A DNA stretch of 64,000 nt from Tenrec ecaudatus (GCF_050624435.1 NC_134534.1:71137501-71201500); one strand, 5' to 3'. Positions 1 to 10,618 are shown, counted from the stretch's first letter. The notes: generated from the letters alone by a model not told the origin. Numbers and translations: made by a program.

Positions 1-515
1 AAAGCTGGGCCATGGATAAGGCAGATCACTGCAGAACTGATGCATTTGTATTATGGTTCTGGCAAAGAATATTGAAATTACCGTGGTCTTCCCGTGGCAC
101 AAATAAATCTGTCTTGGAAGAAGTAAATCTAGAATGCTCCTTAGAAGTGCAGATGGCAAGACTTTCTCACTTATTTTGAACGCGTCATCAGGAGGGACTC
201 CAAACAAATTCGCTGTCATTGAATTGATGCTGATTTACACATAGCAACCCCAGAGGGGAGGGGAGAACTGCAATGTGAGTTTCCTGAGAACAACACTGGA
301 AAAGGACATCATGCTTGGTAAAGTAGAAAGTTGGCAAAAAGAAAAAGTAAATAAAGAAAAAATCGATCCTCGAAGAGCTGCACTGAGACAGTGGCTGCAG
401 CAATAAGATCAAATACAACAATTGTGAAGGTGGCCAGGGCCAGCAAGTGTTTCATTCTGTTTAACCATTCCATTGAGTCAGAGACAACTCTTTGACACCA
501 AACAACAGTATTATA
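1..515 (+). mobile_element. RTE-clade LINE, 3' end (truncated at window edge)
   Basis: This is the last part of an RTE retrotransposon: the C-terminal end of its single ORF and the 3' UTR. It follows the afrotherian RTE order seen again near 25590, 40090 and 63370, beginning with the segment that reads atgcatttg and ending in a run like caccaaacaaca. It is interrupted at about 200-291 by a minus-strand AfroSINE. Many stops and frame breaks make it non-coding. The upstream part lies outside the window. Confidence 0.8.
200..291 (-). mobile_element. AfroSINE fragment nested in RTE
   Basis: The RTE text stops after tcaggagggact and resumes at cactggaaaaggacatc. Between them is the 3' part of an AfroSINE in reverse, with degenerate forms of the diagnostic words ctgccattgagtcaat and gactcatagcgacc. 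The SINE therefore inserted after the RTE. Confidence 0.65.
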
Positions 516-595
516 ATTATTATCATTTACATTTCTCAGTGGTGCATATGATTTTGTTGTTGTTACAAATTTCCCCACTGAGTAGAATTGGGACA

Positions 596-779
596 ATTCA
601 GTTGCCATGGAGCTGATTTGGACTCATCATGGCCTCATATTTGCCAGAGGAGAACTACACTCCATAAACTTGGCAAGAGCTGATTTTTCAGAAGGAGATT
701 GACAGCGTTTTTTCCCAATGCCTCCAGCCTTTCAGTTGGTAGTTGAGCCCATTATTTATTTGCAGCACCTGGAGACCCA
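596..779 (-). mobile_element. AfroSINE, variant with ccatgtgt block
   Basis: Reverse-oriented SINE starting with cagttgccatggag and continuing through a degenerate body ending near the tRNA-like head at gcacctggagaccc. It matches the second AfroSINE type in this window, whose body has a gaagtagat block. It directly precedes another copy of the same type. Confidence 0.6.
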
Positions 780-793
780 CAATAAATACAATG

Positions 794-1005
794 GAACGAA
801 AGAAAACAAACCCCTTGAACTTGCGTTAATTCTGACTCACGGTAACCCCATGTGCTACAGAACAGAAATGGGTTCCTTAGGGTGTCATGGATCTTTGTGG
901 AAGCAGATCATCAGGCTGTCTTCTGAAGTGTTGCTGGGTGGGATCTAACCATGAACTTCTCAGTCTGCAGGGAAGTTGAAATTGTTTGTGCTTCCCAGAG
1001 AGCCT
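794..1005 (-). mobile_element. AfroSINE with 13-bp target-site duplication
   Basis: Complete reverse copy: an A-rich tail on the left, ctgactcacggtaacccc, a gaagcagatc block, and the tRNA-like head ending at cccagagagcct. The 13-mer aataaatacaatg sits directly left (781-793) and right (1006-1018). This is a perfect target-site duplication that fixes both ends and shows LINE-mediated insertion. Confidence 0.85.
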
Positions 1006-1209
1006 AATAAATACAATGAAAGTCCTCTTATCTGATGGGAGCAGCACCAGTCCTTGATTGACCAAAAAAGTCACTTATATTTGATATCCCTGTATATGTA
1101 GACCTTTATTCTCCATACCAAACCCTCCTGCCTTTGAGTATATTCCGACTTATATCACCATCCCTTCTTATTTATTTGATTCCAATACATATGGCCCTAA
1201 GGATAGAGT

Positions 1210-1357
1210 AGGGCTGCCTCATTGGGTTTCTTAGACTGTAACTATTTATGAGATCAGGAAGCCTCATTTTTCTCCCTCTGTGTGGCTGGTGGATTTGAAC
1301 AGGTGAGCATACAGTTAGCAGCCCAATGCCTAAGCCACTATGCCATCAAGACTCCTT
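1210..1357 (-). mobile_element. AfroSINE, 3' truncated
   Basis: Reverse copy holding the middle and the tRNA-like head. It has gggtttcttagactgtaac, then ggctggtggatttgaac, then cagcccaatgcctaagccac, the reversed box A region. Confidence 0.75.
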
Positions 1358-1362
1358 TAGAT

Positions 1363-1535
1363 AATTACAAATACTTTGAATTTTCTACTTGATTTGAAAG
1401 ACATCAATGAATATTTATCTACCATTCTTTTGTTGCTTTTGTAGAACAGAGTTTTCCTTAGAGTATAAATCTAGTTATTATAATCCCTAAAGGTCTTTTT
1501 CATATAAACTACAATCATTATTCAAGTTCTAAGTT
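1363..1535. repeat. Direct repeat copy A
   Basis: About 170 bp starting attacaaatactttgaattt is repeated in the same orientation at 2803-2982 at roughly 80-85% identity by eye. It matches no family I recognise. It is either an old local duplication or two copies of an unnamed repeat. Confidence 0.6.
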
Positions 1536-1539
1536 TTTC

Positions 1540-2800
1540 AGTGTGTTTTCTTAAGAGCAAGGTCTTAATGGCATTTACAATATACTTTAGGATTAAAACT
1601 TTTCTTTTTTTTATTCTTCTAAAATTATTTGATATGATACATTTTTTAAAAGCAATTTGATTTCTGAAGCATTTAATTTTCATAGCAGCAACTCTTTTTT
1701 TTTAAAACCAATAACCCTTGAAGTTGTGGAATATGTAGTTGTTATATAAGGGGCTTCAATGTCATGGAATTTTAAAGTGCCTTTTTATTCCTTTTCCACT
1801 TATATTATTGATGTTCCCTCATATTATTATAATGTCAAAGTTTGGGCGCAGGCACAACTGAAACTTGGAAAGCATATAACCAACATAGGAGCACACTGGG
1901 TGGACAGAGGGAGGCTATTATCCTTGTAGAAAGGTATCATTTGCTGTGGTGATCAGCCAGCATGATTTATAGAGACATGGAAGAGAGTTGACAGCTCAGG
2001 AGAGTCAGCCCAGTGTGAGCCTGCTCCCCACATCACTAAGTTAAAAAAAAAACTTTAGGCATTAACATTTGTTTGCATCAGATTTATTCAGGAGACCCCA
2101 AAGGACACAGTTCCATGAAGCGAGAGAGAGAAACTACTCCAGAATTTTACAGAAACTTTGAATTCTTATGATTGCATACAGAATAAAATTTTTAGCTTAT
2201 ATATTTACCCTTGCCTTTACATATGCAGTTTTTGAAAACTTGGCATTATTTTATCCTCTCTGAGACTTTGGGATCCCAAGAAGAACATCATATGCTGTTT
2301 TACTAAAGGTGTCTACGTTTTTGTATTTGTAGTAGTCATTGTTTAGGGAGAATATTCTCAATTTCACTAGAATGATTAAATAATCTGTGCTATATAGTGA
2401 AAAAAGCTCAGAAATAGGTTCTTTGCTTGGTAAAAGCATGACAAGTGTTCTTTTTAACTTTTCTATAATGATGATAGAGGTTTTACCATTCTCATGTGAC
2501 AAGATGATAATACAAAAAATTCTAGTACTTGTGCTAATTTGTGTCTGTAAGTGACAACAGCCTATAAGAGTTAAGCTTTCAGCTGATGTAAAACATATTC
2601 AGTTCATCTTGTTCTTTCTGAACGGCTAAAAAGATCCGCACGCTTTGGCAATCTGGTCATCGGCAACTGCATTAAGCATGCCAGTGACCAAGAAATAACA
2701 CTTGTGTGGGATAATCTGCCACCATTTCTCTTTGAAATTATAGCAGATTAAGACAAAATACTGGTTGCTCATCAAAAGTTCTTACATTCAGATTGCCTAC
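1540..2800. other. Unassigned AT-rich intergenic DNA
   Basis: No gene or named repeat recognised. A stretch near 1850-2040 has higher GC but shows no coding structure. The 83-residue minus-strand reading frame at 2251-2502 resembles no protein I know and is probably chance. Confidence 0.5.
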
Positions 2801-2802
2801 AT

Positions 2803-2982
2803 TTTGATCATTACAAATACCTTGAATTTTCTACTTGATTTGCAAGTAATCAATGAATATTTGTTTATCAATTTTTTTTCTTGTAGAATGAAGAGTTTTT
2901 CTTTGAGTATGTATCTGGTTTTTGTATTCCAAGATGGTCTTGCTCATATAAACTACAGTCATTATTCAGGTTCTAAGTTCTA
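2803..2982. repeat. Direct repeat copy B
   Basis: Same-orientation partner of 1363-1535, sharing ttgaattttctacttgattt and catataaactacagtcatta. Spacing between copy starts is 1,440 bp. Confidence 0.6.
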
Positions 2983-3720
2983 ATCTTAGGTCCATCTTTA
3001 AAACTGGTGTGCAAGAAAAGGTGTTTGACCTTCTGTAGTTCACAAGGGGGAAGAGGACTCAGGATCAAGTCTAAGGTAGATTCCTATGATGCTGAAGTGA
3101 GACAGGTCTTCCTACTCCAATCTTCTTACCAATCCAGATACCAGCCATCCCTACTACTATAATCTACCTCTAGGCTGTCTCTGATAATACTTTGCCAGAA
3201 TACCCAGACTGAACTCAAAGTGAGGGCAGTTACTAGGAAAGTAACAGATTATAATATTAGTTGAGGAATGCTTGGCATATTGTCATCTGATCAGTACAGC
3301 CTTTAGTTTACCCGGATCCATGATCAGTATCCATAGTTGCACTAGTTAAGAAATCTATTACACACCACTTAAGAAATCGACTACAAGAAACCTCTTTAAA
3401 GTGTTGAAGAACAAAGATATTTTATTGTGTCCTCTATCAGAATGGTTAATCGTGATAGCCAGGTACCAACTAGCTCAGGTTAGAAGTCACGGTAATCCAT
3501 AGGGTTCTTATTGGCTGACTTTCATTAGATTGCCAGGCCTTTTCTCCTAGTTCATCATAGCACTGTTAAAACTTGTTGAGTATGGTATCAACATGTGTGC
3601 CTCCATTGGTAGGTAAGTGGTGGCTATGTTTAAGGTACCTTGACAAGGAATTAAAACATGCCTCTTACATGGAAGGCCAAAGTTCTACTACTAAATTACT
3701 AGTGCCTTCTCTACAAGTGT
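2983..3720. other. Unassigned intergenic DNA
   Basis: No coding frame, RNA gene or named repeat could be supported here. Confidence 0.45.
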
Positions 3721-3726
3721 TATGCT

Positions 3727-4147
3727 TATTTATTTATTTATAACATTTTATTATGAGTTCTTACAGATATTATAACAATCCATGATTCAAATAGATCAAG
3801 CATAGTTGTACAATTGCTGATACCATCATTTTCAAAACACTTTCTTTCTTCTTGAACTCTGATATCAGCACCCCTTTATCCCCTCCCTCCCCCAACCTAC
3901 CACCACAATGAACCCACAATATGTATCATTTTTATTTTTGCCGCATCTTGCACCATCCAATGTATCCATTCACCTACCATTCTGTTATTTGCTCTTCTCA
4001 AGTGGAGCTATACAGTCATCATTGCTATCAGTTCCCTTCCTCCCTCCCTTCTCCCCTCTTCCTGTACTCTCAGGGAATCATTACTCCTGTTACTCCCATT
4101 ACTGTTTCTGAGGGGTTTATCTGTCTTGGAGGTTTATCTCATCTAGT
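3727..4147 (-). mobile_element. L1 3' end, forward arm of an inverted insertion
   Basis: In reverse this is an L1 3' UTR end with a polyadenylation signal near the left edge (attttattatgagttc is the reverse of an aataaaat-type signal) and an A-rich tail as tatttatttattta. It resembles the 3' ends at 7735-8093 and 35930-36290. It abuts a plus-strand piece of the same element at about 4148, as twin priming would give. Confidence 0.75.
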
Positions 4148-5210
4148 CTGAGGACAGGTTCCTACATGGAGCAACTCATTAACAGAGAGGACCTGCATGA
4201 CCGGCCACACCTCCCTCCCCAGATGAAAGTGTTACAGAGACAGCACTGAAGATACAGTCTGGGGAGAGCAGGCAGTCTGACCTGCCCACAGGAGGGCAAA
4301 CCAAGAGGGGAGTACAACAGACCAGCAATGAGAGCAAAGCCACAAAGTCCCTGAGGAATCCTGAAAGTAGACTTCTGACTTGGTGGGAAATGCTTGGTAC
4401 CTCATCTGAACTGGTTGGGTGATAGTCACAAGGGGGCCACACTAGAAGTCTAAAAGTGTAATTGGGTGAGGGGGGACAACTAGACAGCTTCATCCTTGAC
4501 TGCAGAAAGAGCAATGGAGTCTAGTAAAAAAAGTGCCCCTAGGTCACTAAAGCCGAGAACTAAAAAGGTATAAGTGTTCTTAGTTAAGCATGTCCTGGAA
4601 TATGGATCCCTGAAATAAAAAGGGCTTGGAATTATCATATCAGGGGCTGCTTGCTACTTAGCAGAGAGAGGTATACTAATCAACTCTGGCTCAGGTCAGC
4701 AGTTAGACTTGGAGCTACTTATATGGTATATATCATATACATGTCATGTATATATGTACATATATATACATGTATATATTTTTCTTCCGTTCTTTCTATG
4801 TTTCCCCTCTTTTCCCTTTTTGTTGTATGTCTATCTATGTAACATAGGATAAGCAATCCCAAGGAGATAGCAATGGACCGATGGTTCTGGGGGTCACGGG
4901 AGAAGAGGAGGCCGGGGAGGGGGGGCATTGGGGTGAGGAATGGAGGAGAAGGGAGTGGTGAACCAATAATGTCAGGGACAGGGGACTAGGAAAGGATCTG
5001 AATTTGACGGTGAGGAGGATGTAACATTCCTGGTTGTGTTTGATTAATTGAAATGCATCTGAGATGAATCGCTGAGAGATGAATGTTGGGTAAACATGAT
5101 AGTGGGGTAGGAGGAAAGAAAAAAAGAATTGGAGGAAACAATAAGAAAGTAATTATATATATAGGCATATATATAGATATGTATATATGTAAATATATAA
5201 CAATCTAAAG
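4148..5210 (+). mobile_element. L1 3' UTR, inverted arm
   Basis: Collinear with 34480-35300 of the L1 at 32282-36294. It shares the acagagaggacc block, the gggggtcacgggagaagagg purine block and the terminal TA-rich stretch. It is opposite in orientation to the adjacent 3727-4147 piece. The TA-rich end carries the SPIN-like hAT insertion at 5211. Confidence 0.75.
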
Positions 5211-5405
5211 CAACGGTTCTTAACCTACGGGTTGCGACCCCTTTGGGGGTCAAACAACCTTTTCCCAGGGGTGACTCGATTCATTACAGTAACAAAAGGA
5301 CAGTCATGAAGTAGCAATGAAAATAATTTTACGGTTGTGGGGTGTCACCACAACATGAGGAGCCGTATGAAAGGGTCATGGCATTAGGAAGGTTGAGAAC
5401 CACTG
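5211..5405. mobile_element. Non-autonomous hAT element, SPIN/URR1 type
   Basis: A 195-bp element bounded by inverted repeats caacggttcttaacct on the left and ggttgagaaccactg on the right. Inside are ttgcgacccctttggggg and caccacaacatgagg, words typical of SPIN_NA and rodent URR1 elements. The flanks are atctaaag (5203-5210) and gtctaaat (5406-5413): an 8-bp target duplication with a tctaaa core and both outer bases changed, fitting hAT transposition and the nTnnnnAn preference. It has no transposase, so it would have been mobilised in trans. Family membership between SPIN and URR1 is not certain. Confidence 0.85.
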
Positions 5406-5484
5406 GTCTAAATTATTACACAATTTTTTAAATGCAGAGTCAACATTAATTAAGTGAGAAAGTTAATCATATCAGACATTTTTT

Positions 5485-5725
5485 GGCAGATTAGACACAG
5501 GGATATGCACACTTTAGTGGTGAAGGTAGGAAAAGGACAATTGCCAAACCAGGCAACCAAGGAATGTCCAGGCCTACCATTAAGGAATCAACAAGGAAGG
5601 AGTCAGCGTGACCTAGACCCTGATTTGGACCTTGAACCTCCAGTATTGTGAGAAAACACACTTATTTCATTCTTTAAAGCCACCAACTGTGGTAATTCTA
5701 TGACAGCAGTACCAAGAAATTGAGA
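5485..5725 (+). mobile_element. MaLR-like (MLT1-type) LTR, 3' half
   Basis: The end of the segment resembles the end of a mammalian MaLR LTR: tattgtgagaaaacacac, tctttaaagccaccaac and a tgacagcag block. A related copy lies at 37305-37700, and both share an insert reading aatcaacaaggaagga or close to it. Non-coding solo LTR remnant. Confidence 0.55.
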
Positions 5726-5896
5726 CAAGTATCTATAGATTTGGGACGTTGAAGAACTCCCTGAATCTACAGGAGAAGCATACTAAAGACACAGTCTTGA
5801 TAAACAAAAGAACTACAATCTGCACATTTCAACTCTCCTGTCTCAAGTGCATATGAGGAACACAGAACTGCCTTCCCACCTATTTTGCATGGTTCT

Positions 5897-6248
5897 TGTA
5901 GTCTGGGTGGACTAAAGAAACAAATTCACAGATACACGTATGTGTATAAGAAAGAACTTTATATACAAGAGCAACTGAATATTTAGAAAACATCCCAGCC
6001 CAGTCAAGATCAAGTCCATAAGTCAGATGTTAGTCCATATGTCCGATACCAATCTATAAAGTCTTCTTCAGACTCGTGAAACACATGCAATGATGCCAAA
6101 TGCAGGAAGATCACAGGCCAATGGGTGGGAAGTCTTGTGGCTCCAGTGGTGTTGTAAGTATCACACAGAGTCATCATTTTCTATGACCTGATTGACGGCC
6201 TAGGCCCCACTCTTTCATTCTGAATCGTCATGCTATGTAACTAGCACA
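5897..6248 (-). mobile_element. ERVL-like solo LTR, internally deleted
   Basis: One of several copies of an LTR family in this window, here in reverse and lacking about 200 bp of its middle. It starts tgtagtctgggtgg and ends gtaactagcaca. Flanks gttct (5892-5896) and gctct (6249-6253) agree at four of five positions, as expected for an old 5-bp retroviral target duplication. No gag, pol or env is present. Confidence 0.7.
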
Positions 6249-6280
6249 GCTCTTCTATGAGTACTCACTTTGTATATGTC

Positions 6281-7040
6281 AATTTAAAATTTTTATTTAT
6301 ATGTTTAAAAAAAATACTTTTACTGGCATGTAATCCACATTTAATACAATTTAACCATTAACTCGCATTAAAATTTGTGCAATTATCACCACAATCAATT
6401 TCAGAGCATGTTTTCTAACACTCATTGTTGTTAGCTCTCCATTTGCTCCCCATCCCTGCCATGCTTCTATTCGGTTACTGTTTCTATAGATCTCCCTATG
6501 CTGGATTTCATATAGAGAAAACCATACCAACAAGCACAATCATAAAAAGAAAGCAAACAAACAAAACACCCCAGCCACAATGTATAGACAAAGCACAGAA
6601 AGTCCTCAATGGGAAAGCAGAAAATATTAAAAATGGAAACAACTGCAAAGTGGGTCACAGGGGGGATCAAATATAAGGTATTGCATTTTAGCCTAACTAC
6701 ACCTGTTATGAACAGTTCTACAATGCTCTCTGCATGAATAGCAAGGCGACTCACATCCGCCAATGCTGGTTAGAGGGAATTCACTGGAGACTTAATTCTC
6801 GTGGGGACACTGCAGTGTGTTTTGGGCTTCCACTGTCATTCACAGCCTTCTGAAAACCAGGTATTCACAATTTAAGCTCTGATAGTATTCCCTCCTTTGG
6901 AGTTGGGTTTTACTATTTATAATTATTGGATCACACAGGCTGGAGTGACTGAGTGATTTATTCCATGTGGACTTGGTTGACACATTACTTACATGACTGC
7001 TTGTTTTAAAGCAAGCCTGTAAGATATCAGACACTGGTGA
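6281..7040 (-). mobile_element. Old L1 3' UTR, reverse
   Basis: Reads in reverse as an afrotherian-type L1 3' UTR with its terminal region at the left: caattatcaccacaatcaat, then ctgtttctatagatctccc and gagttgggttttactattt, followed by gactgcttgttttaaagcaa. It meets a plus-strand L1 3' UTR at about 7041. The two contain homologous blocks in opposite orientation. Confidence 0.65.
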
Positions 7041-8097
7041 ACAGGTAAATGTGATGAAGAAAGCTGATGGTGCCCGGCTATCAAAAGAGATAGTGTCTGG
7101 GGTCTTCACGGCTTGAAGATAAACAAGCGGCCATCTAGCTCAGAAGCAACAAAGCCCACATGAAAGAACACAACAGCCTGTGTAATCACGAGGTGCTGAA
7201 AGGATCAGTTATCAGGCATCAAAAAACAATAAATCATATCACTGGATACACATCTCCATGATACGATCACTGAGGACAAATGGGTACATAAGCAAATGTG
7301 GTGAAGAAAGCTGATAGTGCCCAGCTATCAAAAGAGATAGTGTCTGGGGTATTAAAGGCTTGAAGGTGAACAAGCGGCCATCTAGTTCAGAAGCAACAAA
7401 GCCCACATGGAAGAAGCACACCAGCCTGTGCGATCACAATGTGCCAAAGGGATCAGGTATAAGGCATCATCAAAAAAAAAAAAAAACCATAGTGAATGAA
7501 GGGGGAAGTGCAGAGTGGAGACCCAAAGCCCATTTGTCGGTCACTGGAGATCCCCTTGCAGAGGGGTCTAGGGAACAATACAGCTTTCCTCCAGATCCTA
7601 AATGCTTTCTCCCCCCACTCCTCCCCCAACTACCATGACCTGAATTCTACCTTGCAATTCTGGATAGAACAGAGGTTGTACACTGGTGAGCTGGAGGCAC
7701 AGGGAATCCAGGGTGGATGATACCTTCAGGACTAGGGGTGTGAGGGGCGATACTGGGAGAGTAGAGGGTGAGTGGGTTGGAAAGAGGGAACTGATTACAA
7801 GGATCTACATGTGACCTCCTCCCTGGGGGACGAACAACAGAAAAGGGGGTGAAGGGAGACACCGGATAGGGCAAGATATGACAAAATAATAATCTATAAA
7901 TTATCAAGGGCTCATGCAGGAGGGGGGAGCGGGGAGGGAGGGGAAAAAATGAGGACCTGATGCAAATGGCTTAAGTGGAGAGCAAATGCTTTGAAAATGA
8001 TTAGGGCAAAGAATATACAGATGTACTTTATACAATTGATGTATGTATATGAATAGATTGTGATAAGAGTTGTATGAGCCCCTAATAAAATGTTAAA
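7041..8097 (+). mobile_element. L1 3' UTR and 3' end
   Basis: 5'-truncated L1 comprising only 3' UTR, collinear with 35470-36294. It runs through gaagaaagctgatggtgccc, ggagatccccttgcag, the purine-rich block near 7920 and a final aataaaatg polyadenylation signal followed by an A run. It contains an internal duplication: 7046-7235 recurs at 7293-7488, period 247 bp. The short reading frames here are UTR noise. Confidence 0.8.
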
Positions 8098-8108
8098 AAA
8101 AAACCAAA

Positions 8109-8311
8109 ACGATCTCAGACACTATTCTTTCTGATAACACCATCTTCCCAGGCACCACCTGCTTCCTTCACGAAATTTATAGCACCTTTATCTTCAGTGA
8201 TCTCGCCATGAAGGTGAGCACTGAGCAAGGCCGTGTCATAAAAATGAATTGTTCTTAGATTGGGGCTAGGTTTAGGTGTGAGCCCCCAAACCAGTGTTTG
8301 TTTGTTTTTGT
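8109..8311. other. Unassigned segment beside the U6 pseudogene
   Basis: About 200 bp between the L1 A-tail and the A-rich tail of the U6 copy. One plus-strand frame is open for about 40 codons but resembles no protein I recognise. It could be ordinary flank or a partner in a chimeric retrocopy. Confidence 0.35.
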
Positions 8312-8416
8312 AAATATGGAACACTTCACAAATTTTTGTGTCATCCTTGCGCAGGGGCCATGCGAATCTTCTCTGTGTCGTTCCGATTTTAGTCTATGTG
8401 CTGCCAAAGCGAGCAC
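8312..8416 (-). pseudogene. U6 snRNA retropseudogene
   Basis: In reverse this is an almost full-length U6 spliceosomal RNA copy: gtgctcgctttggcagcaca at the 5' end (8416) through the ccctgcgcaaggatgacac block to gttccatattt at 8312. The ACAGAGA box is kept, but the neighbouring AGC triad of functional U6 reads cgc. By eye there are about nine differences from human U6. A degenerate A-rich tail (seen as tttgtttgtttttg) follows its 3' end, which points to LINE-mediated retroposition. No U6-type promoter is evident upstream. Confidence 0.9.
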
Positions 8417-9565
8417 CGAAAGCAGTCTTATGTCTATGGTTTATATGTGTCTTTGGTTCATTTTAGAGACAGAATTATCATTTTATGATAGGGAGCATTA
8501 TCAATCATCCCTCAGGGATATTGATAGTATCATTAATTTAGCTAATGGTATAGAATTGAAAACATTGTTGAGAAAAAGGAATTATACAAGTACAGACTAG
8601 TATCAAGCTGCAATTGTTGATTTATACAGATTAAATGCTTAAGTGATTGGGCCCTATTTATACAAACAGTGGGGGTTACTGATAGGGCAGAAGTTTCAAT
8701 AATATTCATTCCTATCAGCAGAGTCATGCCTACTGTATTATTATATGTCATAAGAAAGCAAGGAAGACATTAAAATAGTAGATATATGGTGCTTTGGGGC
8801 CACCTTTCATACAGCATCCTCAAGGTGCAATAACCATAAATTCCATAACCTTGGGATTGCAGTAATCAGATTTTTCTCACACTAAGATATTTCAACCTGA
8901 AGTCCAAGGGAGTATATTAGTGCCATAAATTTCCTGTAGGTGAATTTGAGAAAAAGCTCAGTTCAGTTAGGATTTCTACATCGAATCCTTCTGATGTGAC
9001 CGTTGAAGGATGTTTAAATGATCTTTTTAAGTTCCTATAGAAAATCTAATATGACGTTTAATGGAAACCACTTCCATTGTCCTAAGTGCCCTGGTATCAA
9101 TCGCCTTCATCATTGATCAGTGTCAACAAAGTCCAAGTGCATCTGTATTTCTGTCAGAACATTCTCCCCTGATCCTAGAAATCTACCTAAAACAGAATAA
9201 AGTTTTTCTTCCCTTTCATGGTTCTCAGATGCACTGTAGTGTCCATTTCACCTGCTGAGATCAGTACCAAATTGTCTTCAGAGAAAAAATATGCCTTCAA
9301 CCAAAACTTGAACTTTCCTTTCACATTTTGCTCATCTATTTGGTATAGGTCAATGACGTCCCCTATTTAATATCTTTGCATGGATGGAAAAATCACATGT
9401 GCAGTATTATGTGGACTCCACAGACACACATACCTTTGTCTCCATTCATGGGAAGAGTAACTAAAGGGAGCATAGAATAAAGTTCCAATTATCCTGATGT
9501 TTGTGTGCAAAAGTCTAGATTTAGATATAAAGGTAGGTGAAAAAAAGGAAGTTTCCGTCAGGAAA
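8417..9565. other. Unassigned intergenic DNA
   Basis: No named repeat or gene supported. Reading frames here are at most about 80 codons and unlike known proteins. Confidence 0.45.
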
Positions 9566-9754
9566 AATGAACACTCATTGTCATCCACAACACAAAATTC
9601 CCCCATATTTAATCAAGTGTTTTAAGTCAAACAGAGTAAGGAAGTTAGAGGGAAGAGTTTAGCCCAGTGAAGTTTTTAGAGCCATGAAAATCTAAGGCTG
9701 ATTCCCAGGAGAGACAGTGCTTCCTAAGAGGAATCCTAGTGATAAAAACAGTGC
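9566..9754 (+). repeat. Inverted repeat, source arm
   Basis: 189 bp of apparently single-copy DNA starting aatgaacactcattgtcatc and ending aaaaacagtgca. It recurs in reverse complement at 10619-10811 at more than 90% identity by eye. This arm lies in non-SINE flank, whereas the other arm sits inside a SINE, so this is probably the donor. Confidence 0.8.
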
Positions 9755-9769
9755 ATAGCTGTGCTTGTG

Positions 9770-10160
9770 TATTGTTAGATGTCATTCAGTTGATGCTAGC
9801 TCATAGTGATCTTATGAACAACAGACTGAGATGTTGCCTGCCCCTAAGTCCATTGTCACGGCTATTGGGCCATCCATCCCATCAAGAGTGTCCCTCGTCC
9901 AAACTTGACGTCTCCTTCAGCAATGCATCTGTTCAGAGGACATGGACAAGGTCCTCTTGTAATCCAAAACTCGTTTCCATCAACTAGTTTTTAGAAGTAG
10001 CCTTTTCTTCCTAGTCTGTCTTAGTCTGGAAGCACCACTGAAAGCTGTCACCATGGATGACCCTGGTGGTACTTGAAGCATCTGTGGCATGGCTTCCAGG
10101 TTCGTAGAAACATGCAAACCATCACAGTATGACAAACTGCTAGAAGGATGGTGGGAGGGC
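9770..10160 (-). mobile_element. Short RTE derivative: 5' end joined to 3' end
   Basis: Read in reverse, 10160 to about 9976 matches the 5' region of the RTE (compare 38095-38215 and 62650-62740): a tttgcatgtt block, then ccagactaagacagactagg. At about 9975 it passes directly into the RTE 3' tail, which ends at 9770 with a reverse caacaat-type terminus. The whole coding region is missing, leaving a roughly 390-bp non-autonomous element. Confidence 0.6.
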
Positions 10161-10488
10161 TTTATATACAGACAGATGTATCAGGACAAACTTCAGAAAT
10201 ATTTTCTGAGAACCCCACAGGGCATGGGGAGCTGTTAGATTTCTTATATGATTATGTGTTTTTATAACAAAGCAAATTCTAAACATTGAAAACTTCCCTA
10301 AGAATACAGAATTTCTATTACAATGACTGAAATCAAACTATGTTTAACATTTCTAATAGAATGTTATGCATCCAACAGAGTTCTATGTTTTACAGGAATA
10401 GGAAAGACACAGAGGAGAGCTAGATTCAACCTTGCAAGCACAAGTTCCATATCCACATTCATTACTCCACCATCATTTGGAGAATTTT

Positions 10489-10618
10489 CCACTACCAACT
10501 GCCATTGAGTCGATTCCTACTCACAGTGTCCTGTAGGACAGAGTACACCTGCCCCTTTGTGCTTCCCAGGTTGTAAATCTTTATGGGTGCAGAAGTCGCA
10601 TCTTTCTCCTGTGATTAG
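10489..10618 (-). mobile_element. AfroSINE, left part (interrupted)
   Basis: Reverse AfroSINE: ccaactgccattgagtcgat, then tcctgtaggacagagt and catctttctcctg. At 10619 it is broken by 193 bp of foreign sequence. The expected last part of the SINE, taactcgctacgccacc, appears at 10812. Confidence 0.8.

Noticed and set aside
8109-8311. Chimeric retrogene joining U6 RNA to an mRNA copy
   Set aside because: Such chimeras exist in mammals, but I see no shared A-tail, no target duplication and no recognisable mRNA in the adjoining 200 bp.
8312-8416. Functional U6 snRNA gene
   Set aside because: The AGC triad is changed, about nine positions differ from human U6, an A-rich tail is present and no U6 promoter elements are seen. 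It is a retropseudogene.
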